64,000 nt of DNA from Hygrophila difformis (lineage: Eukaryota; Streptophyta; Magnoliopsida; Lamiales; Acanthaceae), in NCBI GenBank assembly GCA_030278955.1, contig JAOANR010000012.1:21496474-21560473 (forward strand), in the 5' to 3' direction. Below the pieces are notes generated by a model. The model searched no databases. It was given only the letters and a program-made list of their open reading frames with translations, and was not told the origin of the DNA. The position numbers and the translations under genes are program-made. This document shows positions 23,694 to 35,518 of the stretch, piece after piece; the stretch's first letter is position 1; each line of letters starts with the position of its first letter.

Positions 23694-24054
23694 ACTTTGT
23701 CTGATGGTTTGAGGGTTAGTATCAAGCGGACAAGTGTTTTTCGTTGGATAGTTTTATTTATGGCTTGTTGCACATTCACTTTTTTTGGGATGTTACGTTG
23801 TTCTTTTAAGATTGGATTTGGTCATCATCTTCAATAGTTTGCATTGAGGATTGTGATTGTATACTTAATTAGACGAGTTGTAATTATTGTTAATATGATG
23901 CGTCAGACATGTGAATGGATTCGGTTGTGGATGAAATTTAATTTAGTTGTGTTGGTGATGTAGTAAGACAGAATATATGTTGGTATTGTTGTTGGTTTTT
24001 TTGTTGCAGCAGGGTGGCTGTGGAAACAGCCATTTCTGTTGCAACCTGCTGTTG
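23694..24054 (+). other. CACTA 3' untranslated region
   Basis: This is the non-coding interval between the last exon and the subterminal repeats. No other feature is seen. Confidence 0.5.
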
Positions 24055-24397
24055 GGTACCGACCGCACGGCCGACCGCAGCTCGGTCGATAAATCGCCGA
24101 CCGAAACACCGACCGGCTGCGGTCGGTAAACGACTGGACCATGGGTTCCTGAAATTTGGGTACAGACTGACTATTTGGTCGGTGTAGCGGTCGGTAAATT
24201 CGCCGACCAAATTCCGGTTGGGGATTCGGTCGGCAGATTACCAACCGAATCCTTATGGGTCGGCGGTCGACCACCTACCAAGAGATCACCGACCGACGCT
24301 AGCGGTCGGCGGTGCGGTCGGTAACCCCAAAGACGACCCGTATTCCCTATCTTACCGACCGCATGTGCGGTCGGTAAACGCCAGATTTCTTGTAGTG
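24055..24397. repeat. CACTA subterminal repeats and right terminus
   Basis: The word ACCGACCGC and its inverse GCGGTCGGT occur many times in both orientations. The array is followed by the terminus ending GTAGTG at 24397. Such arrays are known transposase binding sites in CACTA elements. Confidence 0.88.
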
Positions 24398-24700
24398 TTG
24401 TGGCCGACCCCATTGATTTATTTGCTAGAAGTCCATGTAATTCGAAGTATGGTCTTGTTTGTGTATATAGAAGAGCGAATGAGGAAGAGAAGTAGTGTAC
24501 TGTGATGGATGCATGATCTCGAACATTGAAACTCAATGATTGGAAATGGGTATGGGGAGGGTGATCAACACATGATCTGAAAGTTGAAACTTGAATAATT
24601 AAAAACAGTTCAAATAGATTTAGCGACCGGAGGAGGAGGAGATTGAGGTGAGCAGTGATGTGTCGTTTTGGACGATATGAAAGTTGAAACTTGAATAATT
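24398..24700. other. Spacer between CACTA end and LINE
   Basis: No gene is seen. The phrase GAAAGTTGAAACTTGAATAA occurs twice, about 100 bp apart (24580s and 24680s). Confidence 0.5.
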
Positions 24701-24805
24701 AGAAATGGCCCCAGTCACGGAAATAAGCAGCGGATCAGACTTTTCTCTCCAAGAACCCTAGCTTTCTTCTTGTTTTTCTCTTTGTTTTCTTTGCTTTTCC
24801 CCTCA

Positions 24806-26230
24806 ATGGCCGACGCTTGCATGGATGATCATGGTGGTTTACCACCTGATGCTACCACTCCCACGGCACCAATGGCCTCAGGTCCTTCTTACAGGGACAT
24901 GGCAAAACGGGGAACTCGAGCTAATCATGTCCATGTTGATGATCTTGCTTCTGATCTTGAAGGTGACCCGGATGATATCATCTCAACCTCGAATAATGGT
25001 GTTCCAAAATTTGTTCTTTCGCCGGCGTTCAAAGCTAGTCTCATCCGGCAATGGAGATATGTTGTGGTTTTGAAGGTTCTTGGCCGCTCTATTTCCTACC
25101 GTGTTTTGAAGTCTCGGTTGGAGAAACTCTGGCCGGCCACGGCCCAACTTCCGCTTATAGATCTCGAGAATGGTTATTATATTATCAAGTTCTTGAACGA
25201 GGCTGATTCACTCCATGCTCTTACTGGTGGTCCGTGGATGATTCTTGGGAATTATTTACACGTCCAGCAGTGGGACGAACATTTTGATCCTCGCACACAT
25301 CAAATCGAGTCGCTGATTAAATGGGTAAGGTTCCCTAGTATACCTATGTATCTCTATAACAGGAAGACGCTTTATAGAGTGGGATCCTTGATTGGTAAAG
25401 TTATCATTATTGATTACTCCACGGATGGAGCCTCTCGGGGTCGGTTCGCTAGGGTCGCTATCCGTGTGGATATTTCCAAACCCCTTGAGCCGAAGGTGGA
25501 AGTAGATAATCTTTCTTTCACTGTTGAGTACGAAAATACCAAGATTATTTGTTTCTCATGAGGCAAATTTGGACATACCAAAGACCGGTGTCCGGCTACC
25601 AAGGACCCCAATCAAGAAGATTGTAATCAGAATGCTGGCACTCAACAACCTGTTCTTCAACCTGTCCCTCCCCCTAATACGGATTCCATCTATGGCCCTT
25701 AGATGGTTGTTCAACCTAGACGTCGGCCTCAACGAGCGATGGCTCCCCCTCCGCCTACTGGAGATTCTTCCCCGACTCACAACCGCTTTGCTTCTCTTGG
25801 TGATGATCTGGAGACAGAGACAGCTGCCAATCCGCCTTCGCCCCAGCTCCGTCCAATCAATGTGTCTCCTCCTAGTTTTTCCACTAGGACCCGGCTAGAA
25901 GCCTCCTCACCCCCGCCTAGTATCAAGGGCAAAGCCACTGTCCAGGATGAGGTTCGGTCCCCAACAGCTTCGCCCTCTTGGTCTCAACAGCCTTCTGGGG
26001 CGTGGTTGCGATCTGCTCCGTCTTCATTGCCTCCTGAGCGTCACCAGGCGGTTTTTGTTCATGACCCCTCTATCCCTAAGAAGAGGAGACTTTGCCCTTC
26101 TCCAAGCCCTATTGATCGTCCATTAAGCCTGCCTATCGATCCTGGAGATGATGCTTCGGATGATTTGGAAATGCCTGATAGTCCCCAGAGAAGACATAGG
26201 GTTGTTAGATTACCGGCTAGACCGCCCTAG
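24806..26230 (+). pseudogene. LINE ORF1 (DUF4283 and CCHC zinc-knuckle protein)
   Basis: From the ATG at 24806 the frame has the plant DUF4283-type RNA-binding domain (SLIRQWRYVVVLKVLGRSI to the region ALTGGPWMILGNYLHVQQW). A zinc knuckle of the form CFSxGKFGHTKDRC and a Pro/Ser-rich tail follow. A TGA at 25559-25561 replaces the second cysteine of the knuckle, and a TAG lies at about 25700-25702. The frame otherwise continues to 26230. ORF1 proteins coat LINE RNA. This copy is non-functional. Confidence 0.88.
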
Positions 26231-26276
26231 CTTTCTCTTTTAATTCACTTCATTTTCCCTTGTTTTTAGATTGTTA

Positions 26277-29200
26277 ATGTTTCTTAATATTGGATTTTGG
26301 AATGTTCAGGGCGCAGGTTCTCGATCCTTCAAGAGGGAGTTTAGGGATATCACCTCTAGCAATAAGATTGATATCATTGCTCTTTTTGAACCAAGGATTA
26401 GTGGCAGTCATGCTGATCGTTTTATTAATAAATGTGGTTTTCTTCATTCTTTTCGAGTCGAGGCCATAGGTTTCTCTGGTGGTATTTGGTTGCTATGGAA
26501 TGATAGAGTAGAGGTTCAGGTTCTCGAGGCTCACTCTCAGTTTGTTGACATGCTCCTTTCAGTTGATGGGAAGCGTTTGTTTGTCACTGCAGTCTATGCC
26601 GCACCCAACAAGTACAGGCGTGCATGGCTTTGGCCGGAGCTCAATAGAATTAACATTGCCAGATCTGAGCCTTGGATCGTTGGTGGTGATCTTAATTGTA
26701 TTGCGTCACTGGATGAGGCTCGTGGTGGTCATATTTCTCTTAATGCCTCTATGGAATTGCGACAGTGGCTTCTGGAGTCTAATCTTCATGAAACTAAAAC
26801 CTTTGGCAACAAGTTTACTTGGGCTAGAGGTCTTATTCGAAGACGCCTTGATCGGGTTCTAGGTAATGCAGCTTGGTTCAGTACTTTTCCTGCAGCTACT
26901 GTGGAGGTCAAACCAAGGATTGAATCTGATCATGCCCCTCTTTTCCTCCGTGTTATTCCTACTGGTTCTAATCCTTCTAGATCTCATGCCCGAATGTTTA
27001 GATTTAAAGCTACATGGCTTGCTAATCCTTCCTTCCGCCACCTTATTTCTTCAGCTTGGCAAGGTTCGGCTAACACACTTGACAAACTCTCTAACATTCG
27101 GGATCAAGCTCTTTTATGGCATGATCGCAACCTGGCAACTTTGGGCAGACGCAAGTCGCGCATTCGTGGAAGATTGGCTGGCATAGAGAGGCTGTTGAAT
27201 TGGGAGGAAAACCCTTTCCTTGTTCGCCTTCATAATCAGCTTAGTGAGGATTTGGGGAAGATCCTTCATATCAAAGAGCTCAATTGGATCCAATGAAGCA
27301 CTCGAGATTGGAACTTTGCCAGGGATAGGAATTCGAAATTCTATCATAATTTTGTGAAACAAAGACGGATCTGTAAGAAGATTTCCATACTCAAAGACAG
27401 TCATGGGAATGTGTTTCAATCTGAAAATGATGTTCACGCCATGGCTCTTGAATATTTTATCCAGTTGTATAGGGATGATTCTTTGTTTTCTAGTGGGAAT
27501 CCTAGTTTGCATGATACTCCTAAAATTCTGGCCAGTCAAGATGTGGAATTTCTTCAGAGACCTCCTTCCTTGGAAGAAACTTATCAAGCTGTGAAGAGTA
27601 TGGCACCATTAAAGGCCCCTGGCCCCGATGGTTTTCAAGCCATATTCTATCAACAAACTTGGGGCATTACTGGCCCTGCGGTTCATGCTTCCATTTGTGA
27701 TTACTTCTCTGGTCGGAGGGACATCAAGGAGATCAATCAAACCCAGATTGTTTTGATTCCAAAGCTTAACAATCCATCACTCAATTTAGACCCATTAGTC
27801 TTTGCAATGTTCTCTATAAAATTCTTACTAAGTTACTTACCATGAGACTTACTAACATTTTTCCTTATTTGATTGGGCCAGGTCAAGCTAGTTTTGTCAA
27901 ACATAGGATTCTTCATGATAATATTATGGCATGTTAGGAGCTTGCCCATCATATGGATACTTCCAAAGCCAAACCAGGTTGCATGATGATCAAACTAGAT
28001 TTGGAAAAAGCCTATGACCGCCTTAAATGGAGCTTCATCAGAGAAACTATCACTCTTGCAGGTTTCCCTGAATCTTGTATTGAGCTTATTATGAATTGTG
28101 TGACATCTACGTCTATGCAGCTTTCTTGGAATGGTCACTTATCTAGTTCGTTTAATCCTTCAAGAGGCATCCGACAAGGAGACCCAATTTCCCCTTATAT
28201 TTTCATTTTATGTATGAAGAGACTTGCTAATCTTATTAATGCAGCCGTGTCTTCAGGGAGTTGGAAATCTAAGGGCTGGGATAAAAATCGTTTCAAAGTT
28301 CCTTATCTTTTCTTTGCGGATGACATACTTTTATTTGCTAATGCTTCTGTTAATCAAGCCTGACTCATTAAGGATATTTTGGATAGCTTCTCTACTGCTT
28401 CAGGACTCTCCATTAATGCCCACAAATCCCATATAGTTTTTGGCAAGGGAGTTGGACGTGCTGACAGACATAACATCCTGGCAGCCCTTGGGATTGCACA
28501 AGCAGCTTCTATTGGAACTTACTTAGGCGTCCCAATTCTCCATGGCAGACGCTCCGCTCACCAATTTGGTTTCCTTATTGACAAACTTAACAATAAAATT
28601 GGTACTTGGGCTAATAAGTTTTTGAGTTTTGCAGGGCGTATTACCTTGATTAAATCTGTCTTGCAGGCCATTGGAATTCATGTTTTACAAGTTATGAAGT
28701 TGCCCTGTAAGGTCTCGGCTGAGATTAACAGAATTATACGTGATTTTTTGTGGGGTTCCACTCGAGTTAAGAGGAAAATGCATCTTCTTGCATGGGAACG
28801 TCTCACGGAGGACATAACCCGTGGGGGCCTTGGTATCCGGAGAACAAAAGATCACAATGATGCTCTCCTCATGAAAGGCTGCTGGAGCCTTCTTACGAGA
28901 AATGCCCCTTGGATCCGCATTATGAAATCACAATATGGTTGGCGACATCACAGCTTCAAAAAATCTGCTCGTTCTTTCTCCCGAATAGCCAAGGATTTAT
29001 TCCCTGTGTGGGATAACTTTTGTGGCCATTTAGGGTGGCATATTGGGAATGGTAAGCACACTTTATTCTGGAAAGACAGATGGCTTAACGAAGATCTTAT
29101 CTTGCAGGATTGGCTACAAATGGCTCTTCCCTTGGACGAACAAATTCGATCTATGGCTGAGTACGTGATAAATGATGGCTGGGATTTACAGACTCTCTCA

Positions 29201-30292
29201 ACTTTTCTCCCTTTGTCCATTATCCAAAGACTGGTCCAAGTTCCCCCTCCGCTTCAATCAGCGGAAGATGATACTCCTTTCTGGCGTCACACACCAACTG
29301 GAATTTTTTCTACTCGTTCTGCCATCCAACTTATGGAGGATGCTCGCAACATAGCATCTCTTGATGTCAATTGGAAGCATATATGGCGATGGCCGGGCCC
29401 TCAACGGATGAGGTCTTTCTTATGGATTACAGCTCATGATCGGCTCTTAACTAATCGTGAGACATTTCGACGTTCGATTTCCGAGTCTGATGCGTGCTGG
29501 AAATGTGAGCAACCCGAGTTTGGTATTCATGCATTGCGGGATTGTTACGCTTCCGAAATGGTCTGGAGGAACATGGGTGTTTCTCTCCCTCTGAATTTCT
29601 GGCTTTTGGACATTCACGAGTGGATTATATCTATGATCCCTATCACAGTTGGTGAGAGGATGGCAATGTCTTTCGTGTTCACATGTTGGTACATTTGGAG
29701 GAATCGCTGTAATGAACTTCATGATGGAGAATTTGTTCCCTGGGAGTCCCTTCATTGGTCGATCCGAAAAGCTATGAATGAATTTTCTTCAGGCCAGGCT
29801 CTCCTCAAAAAATCAGGTGCTAAAAGTTGGACGACTAGAATGGAGCGGTGGCAGAAACCGTCGGTAGGATGGATCAAGGCAAATAGTGATGGTCATTGTA
29901 CCAGTTCGGCCTGCATCGCTGGAGGGCTCCTTCGAGATTCTGAGGGTCGGTGGCTTGGTGGAGTTCGTGCATCTTATCCTGTTACATGCATTGCTACAGC
30001 AGAAGCCAGGGGAATTTTATTGTGCTTACAGTTTGCATGGGAGAAAGGAGTTCGTAAGCTTTTGGTTGAGTCCGATAGTAAGGAGCTCGTTGCTCTTATC
30101 ACTAATAGTCATCTTCCAATTGGTCCTCAGACAAGAATTCTTGCTTAGATTTTTGACATGAAGCATTGGAGTTGGGAGGTTCATTTTACTGCTATCCCTA
30201 GGGCGTGCAACAAAGTGGCTGATAGATTTGTTAAATTCCCCTTCCTTTATTTGATTTTGAGCATGTTAGTAGGCCTCCTGAGGCTCTTTTAG
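26277..30292 (+). pseudogene. LINE ORF2 (endonuclease, reverse transcriptase, RNase H)
   Basis: The N-terminal apurinic-type endonuclease (26277-27000) shows NIGFWNVQGAG, VGGDLNCI and the SDHAPL motif. The reverse transcriptase (about 27580-28370) has APGPDG, KLDLEKAYD, RGIRQGDPISPYIF and FADDILLF. A zf-RVT-like segment (RMRSFLWITAHDRLLT, about 29400) and a C-terminal RNase H (about 29870-30240, NSDGHCTSS and AEARGILL) follow. A stop at 27294-27296, a frame change near 27788, and stops near 27935, 28361 and 30146 inactivate it. The first in-frame ATG is at 26277. Confidence 0.92.
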
Positions 30293-30409
30293 CTCTTCTT
30301 AGAGATGATGTAATTGGATTGTGTTCTGCACAACAATTCTTGGAATAAATTGGCTTCGGCCCTCCTCTTTCCCCGAAAAAAAAAAAAAAAAAGAAATGGC
30401 CCCAGTCAC

Positions 30410-30763
30410 TGTGACCGAAGAAAATGCTCATAATTTTGTTGTGATTTGGGAAGAATTTCTGCAAATCATCCAGGTTTTTCGTAGCTTGTTTCCTTTCCGG
30501 ACCGCTAAGAATTGGATTAGCTTGGTAAAGTGAAGCAAATTAAGATCAAATTATGAATGGAAAAGGTCCATTCTACGGATTTACCAAATCAGAATTAGGA
30601 CTTTTAAATTAGATTTTCTTTTTTAGTAAATAGTATAGAAATATATATTAAAAAAAAAAAAAAAATCGGCCCCCATTTTTTGGGGCCTTTGCGCAAGCCT
30701 AGCTTGCAGCGGCCCTGGTTTACACTCAAATAAATAAGTTACTAGATTGATTATGCATATACA
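30410..30763. other. Spacer with a DNA-transposon-like end
   Basis: No gene is seen. After an A-run at about 30650-30665, the sequence through 30718 reads on the minus strand CAGGGCCGCTGCAAGC and onwards, which resembles a transposon terminus. No partner end was found. Confidence 0.4.
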
Positions 30764-31514
30764 AGAATTGTCATCAATTTATGATAAGATTTTTTTTTAT
30801 TATGTTTTTTTTTTTGCTACAGAGCCAAGAAGGCTAGGAAAAAAGGAAAAATAATAAAACAGAAAGAAATAATAATGAAAGAATGAATACTAGCGGCCTA
30901 ACAACGTGGAAACCACGTGCCGGTAGCATCAGCAGCAAGTAAAAGCTTCACAGAGTTCGGCGGGAAAGCCCAAGTAGTGAAGAATCTTTCATCCTCGGCA
31001 CCTAAACGAGCAAGATGGTCCGCGACCGAATTGCCTTCACGAAGAATATGTTTGAAATGGCAACGAGAGAAACCCAAGGCGATGTCATGGATTTGGAAAC
31101 AATAAGCAGAAAGCCAATGCGTTGGGGCAGGTTTGGATGACAGTAGCCTCAAGGCTTCCTTAGAATCACATGAAATGAGAATGTCAAGAAATCCCAAATC
31201 CCTGGCAAGAGTGATCCCACGAAGAATAGCAGCAAGTTTAGCTTCAATTACCCATGTTTCCCCAGGAATCCGGAGATACCACCTAGCCAACCCCCTGCCT
31301 GATCACGGATAGCAGCCCCATACCCCGCGCGTTTCCGAGTCGCCAGGTAAGAACCATCCGTATGAAGGTAAACTCCACTCCAAGCCCCATGTTCCAACAA
31401 ACAAAAACGCGGATGCGAGGTGATTTTATTGGAAACAGACCTGGCTTTATCAAGACAAGTAGTCAGATGATAAGAATTGAATTGCCACACAAAAGTTAGA
31501 AATAGAATTGTCAT
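30764..31514 (-). mobile_element. 5'-truncated LINE tail with RNase H domain
   Basis: On the minus strand, frames at 31514-31248 and 31290-30898 encode the C-terminal RNase H of a plant LINE. Landmarks are YLHTDGSYL, AAIRDQAGGWLGG, WVIEAKLAAILRGI, SCDSKEALRLL and ILREGNSVADHLARLG, with one frame change between. T-runs at 30788-30815 are the poly-A tail in complement. AGAATTGTCAT at 30764-30774 and 31504-31514 is a probable target duplication. The sequence differs from the LINE at 24.7-30.4 kb, so it is a different subfamily. Confidence 0.8.
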
Positions 31515-31534
31515 TCAGATATTAGAAACATATA

Positions 31535-31791
31535 CTTCATCTGTTCTCAAATAAGTGCTCCACTTCTGCATTTCACGCAGTCCAAGATACATTTTTAAAC
31601 GTTTATAACTCAAGTTGTATATAAGTAAAAATTATAAAAATTTGATATTATAAAACTACGTGATTAGACGAATCTAACAAGATCTCACTTGATGTTTTAT
31701 TTTATATAACTATGTGAGAAAATTTGATCAAAGTTACTCAATGAATAGTTACTACTATGCAAAGGGAGCACTTAAATGAGAACGGATGAAG
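31535..31791 (+). mobile_element. Tc1/mariner-type MITE, copy 1 of a six-copy family
   Basis: The terminal inverted repeats (CTTCATCTGTTCTCA on the left, TGAGAACGGATGAAG on the right) are flanked by TA. The interior (TTTCACGCAGTCCAAGATAC and onwards) is shared with copies at 34964, 36477, 41303, 43039 and 45025. Confidence 0.8.
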
Positions 31792-32376
31792 TATATATTC
31801 AAAACTTTACTCTACAATCTACATGTGCTGAATACACTTATAAAATAGAATTTACTCCTATTTTTATTGCACATCTACAAAGTGCGCATTAATAATGATA
31901 AGAAGATATACGAAACCTTTGAGATCCTTTTGATAAATTATATGTAGGCTATTAGTACGTCGTTTTATGGTATTAGTTTTTCTTTTGAGTGATTCTTTGA
32001 GCTTTTTTCATCATCATCATCATCATCATGTTTGTGTCAATTCTTTAATTTCGGGCTGAATTTTGAGATACCCTACACATTTCAAATGGTGCCTTTCTAA
32101 ACAGTGTTCTACATTTTCTTTCTAATTTCAATTAGATGCCATTTTAATCCGTGTCGACAAGTGCGAATGGTTTATACTCCCTCCGGTTTTCTATGTAGTA
32201 TTTCATTTGCATAGTAGATAGGAGTATTATTTATTTATTAACTTTATTTCAACTTTTTAATACTGTTTAAGATAAAAACATTGTCAAATGAAAATGATCT
32301 TCAACATTATTTCCCCAATGTAGTGGAACTCAGGGTTAGATATTTTAGGGAAATATATTGGGAAAGAGTTAATATA
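31792..32376. other. AT-rich spacer
   Basis: No gene is seen. A short (CAT)n run lies at about 32010-32030. A 50-bp CTCCCTCCGG...GGAG segment flanked by TA near 32177-32226 may be a deletion remnant of a MITE. Confidence 0.4.
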
Positions 32377-32384
32377 GAGGTGGG

Positions 32385-34548
32385 TAGGGGTGATATCGAG
32401 TCGAGTCGAGCTCGAGTAGTGGGATACTCGAGCTTGACTTGACAGCACTTTTGAGTTACTCGAGCTCGAGCTCGAGTCGAGTAGCATCACTCGAGCACGA
32501 ACTCGAGTATCATCGAGTTCGAGTTCGAGCTCGAGTAGCTCGAACTCTTTTTTTTTTACATTCTCGAGCTCGAGCTCAAGTACCATCGAGTTCAAGCCCG
32601 AGTTCAAGCTCGAGCTCGAGTAGTTCAAGCTTGAATTTTTTTTATTTTTTTTAACAATTTTGTGTGTTGATTTTAAATTTTGGAACTATGACATAAAAAC
32701 TTGATTCAATTTGATATAAAAATATTTGAATAGTTATTGTAAAATTTACACTACAAGAAAATTTCAGAATAGCGACCGGTCTTTGCAACCAAAACCGTTC
32801 ATTAGCTAGTTAACGGCTGAATTTGCGACTAAAATCATGCAGTAGCTAATTAGCGACCAAATTGGTTTGGTCGCAAAACATCTTTCATTTTTCAATTTTT
32901 TTTCATTTGGCACTCAATACGATACATTTCTTAAATATTACAGTACATTTAAATACAAGTTCATCATATTTAAAAGTAACTTCAATTTTTTTGTAAGGCA
33001 TTTTATTACAGTCAAGTATTAAAGTGTGTCTTAGGGTTGCCGTTGCTCCGGGTTCATCCCACAACATCACTACTCCATTTAGAGTGGATATGTATTAGCC
33101 GAATAAGATTTATTAGTACCTAAATGTATAAAATAAGTGAATTTGTTGAATTAGTTAGCAACTTGGGTAATGAATAATATTCGGGTACCACTTATCACCT
33201 CACAATACCAATATTTGAGTTAGGTTTTGTGTAACCACATGTCTCTTATGTTGGGGTAATGATTTTATCCATCGGTGTGCTTTTTCCGATGTTTTCCAAT
33301 TAACATTGTACCCCCGGTTAAATTGAAATCTCGCAAACTTAAATACTTATAAGGCTCGGAAGTTGGATGCATTTGACCTCAACTACAGTATGCCAATAAG
33401 TATTCATCATATACTTGGTGCATTAATTTGATTATATCGTGCAGATTTCGATATATTTGTCAAATATAATAGTAAATGTTAGTAGAAATGTGTCACATTT
33501 ATAAGTAACTCCAATATTTGTGTAAGACATTTAATAATATTAAAATATTAAAGCGTGTGCGGTATTATCGTGGGGTTGTTGTTGCTCCAGGCTCATCCCA
33601 CAACATCACTACTCCATCTAGAGTGTGTATTCTTAGCTGAATATGAGTGCATTTGGTGAATTCTTTAACGAATTGTGTAATTTACAAGTCACATGAGATA
33701 CAATAGTATTATTTATTTATTGAAATTTATAATGTGTAGTTTAATTGATATTTTTATTTTATTCTTATATTTAATATATGTTATTTTTTACGTATACCGG
33801 GTATCAATTTATGTTATAATACCATGTTTTAACATCATTTATTTTATCTAATTATTGAATTTATTTATTTAATTAATTTTAATTTTATTTTGCATTTCAT
33901 TGAATTTTATATAGTTTTTTCTTCTATTTTATTTTCTTAATTTAATTGTATAATTTTATTAGTTTGTAAAGTTAATTTTTTTCCTTTTTCATTTATTTTT
34001 GATTTTCCTATTATTTAATTAATGAATTTAGTTTATTTTTTATAAGATATTTCAATATTTAAATTTATTTTTTAAATTTTTAAATAAATTTATTATATTA
34101 AGAAAGTATTTTATTTTAAATTTATTTTATAATTTTATAAATATAATGATATTATTAATCCATTTTAATTTAATTTATTTTATTTTTCTGTTATTTTTAC
34201 ATTTAAATAATTATTTTAATTAATTATAGTTTATTTTTAAATTTAAACATGAATTTATTAATGGATCAAAATGAAAGTGGATAACAAATAAAAGTAGAAG
34301 GAGTATTAAAAATATAAAATATATGAAAATTTTAAAATTTAAAAAAAAAACGAGTCAAGTACTCGACTCGACTCGGTACTCGACTCGATACTCGACGAGT
34401 ATCGTAACCTTGTACTCGAGCTCGAGCTCGATACTCGATTAAATACTCGACTACTCGATTCGACTCGAATTTTTCGAGTACAAGTCGAGTTTTTTCCGAG
34501 CCGAGTCCCGAGTCGAGTTCGAGTAGATCTACTCGTTAATCACCCCTA
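32385..34548. mobile_element. Non-autonomous hAT-like element with CTCGAG-word arrays
   Basis: The ends TAGGGGTGA and TCACCCCTA are inverted repeats typical of plant hAT elements. The perfect 8-bp duplication GAGGTGGG flanks them at 32377-32384 and 34549-34556. Both ends carry about 200-250 bp of dense CTCGAG/ACTCGA words (32396-32635 and 34350-34530), and the centre is AT-rich. No transposase is encoded. Confidence 0.9.
32749..33700. repeat. Insert inside the hAT element with CACTA-like start and a duplication
   Basis: CACTACAAGAAA at 32749 followed by GCGACC words looks like a CACTA terminus preceded by TTA, but no opposite end was found. A block of about 110 bp centred on TCCCACAACATCACTACTCC occurs twice, near 33000-33110 and 33520-33650. 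Confidence 0.5.
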
Positions 34549-34784
34549 GAGGTGGGGAACGATGTTTTGAATGGGTTGGGTTATTTGAGTAGATGCGGGT
34601 CGGATTGGTCCCATAATTTTAATAATTTTGCTAGTTTATAAGATTATGGTGAGTTATGACTAATTGGCAATAAATAGTAAGGTTAGCGGATTGAATGTGA
34701 TATAAAAGTTTAGGATGTAAGTGGAAAAAAAAATCAAAAGATAAAGAACTAAATGAGCTATGTTTCCACATAAGGTTAGAGGTA

Positions 34785-34943
34785 TTTTTTTTTGGAAAAC
34801 CAACTGAAGGTCTGGAAATGATGGTGGGAACCAATACTATATTATTACAAAGAGAATAAAGGGGAGGGATAGGGGGCTGAGTGAGGATTTGAACCCCAAC
34901 CTATAGTTGGGGAAGTTATCACTTGTGTAAGTCCCCAACCCAA
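34785..34943 (-). mobile_element. tRNA-derived SINE, same family as at 3.8 kb
   Basis: On the minus strand it begins GGGTTGGGGACTTAC, carries the box-B-like GGGTTCAAATCC near 34892-34903 and ends in an A-run. GTTAGAGGTA at 34775-34784 and 34944-34953 is the target duplication. It clearly resembles the 3761-3914 copy in order and spacing of motifs. Confidence 0.85.
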
Positions 34944-34963
34944 GTTAGAGGTAGTATTTGATA

Positions 34964-35217
34964 CTCCCTCCAGTTCTTTTTAAATGTTACATTTCATGTT
35001 TTCACGCAATTTAATACATATTTTTAATGATTAATATCTCAAATTGTATAAAAAAAATTATAAAATTTGATATTCTAAATCTATGCAATTAGACGAATCC
35101 AACAAGATTTCACTTGACTATATTTTATCTTATACAATTGTGTTAAAAAAGTTAAATTAAAGCTACTCAATGAATAATAATTATTATAAAAACGTAACCT
35201 TTAAAAAAATGGAGGAG
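34964..35217 (+). mobile_element. Tc1/mariner-type MITE, copy 2 of the six-copy family
   Basis: It begins CTCCCTCCAGTTC and ends GGAGGAG, flanked by TA. The interior resembles the 31535 copy (TTTTCACGCAATTTAATAC). Confidence 0.75.
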
Positions 35218-35518
35218 TATATTACTTTGCTTTTTTTTTTAAAAAAAAAAATATATCTAAACTGGGTTTTATTTATAATTTACTGGTGAATGGTGAATCC
35301 CTATATTGGGCCGTAGCCCATATATTAGCCTTTGGCAGACAAAGTAGGCCCTAAGATCCGAGGCTTCTTATGAGCCCACCTCAATATTCTTTTCTTAACA
35401 CACTTGTCCTCCTCTTAACGCTCACAGCCCTTTCCTTATTCACATCTTGACACCCAAACATTTCTTTCTTCCCAATCTACCGATTTCCTTTTCGCATTTC
35501 GCAGATCGATCGAATCCA

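Larger units (their letters stand above)
20777..24397 (+). mobile_element. CACTA (En/Spm) transposon, right portion
   Basis: The right end is the classical terminus TTTCTTGTAGTG at 24386-24397, preceded by subterminal repeats. It contains remnants of both typical genes, a TNP2-type transposase C-terminus and a second gene of the plant Ptta/En/Spm type. The left end is missing because an LTR retrotransposon inserted at 20776/20777. Confidence 0.88.
24701..30409 (+). mobile_element. Nearly full-length L1-type LINE with 18-bp target duplication
   Basis: AGAAATGGCCCCAGTCAC occurs at 24701-24718 and again at 30392-30409, flanking an element with two ORFs and a poly-A tail (about 30376-30391). This is the hallmark of target-primed reverse transcription. 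Both ORFs carry stop codons, so the copy is inactive. Confidence 0.93.

Noticed and set aside
30660..30720. A complete hAT or similar element ending CAGGGCCG
   Set aside because: Only one terminus is recognisable. No inverted partner or target duplication was found.
32749..32760. A complete CACTA element inside the hAT-like element
   Set aside because: Only one end (CACTACAAGAAA) is visible. No matching end or flanking 3-bp duplication was found.
35447..35518. Longer N-terminus for the BAP31-like protein
   Set aside because: The upstream frame is open but has no ATG (it begins at TTG). The family starts at the MALEW-type sequence encoded from 35519.
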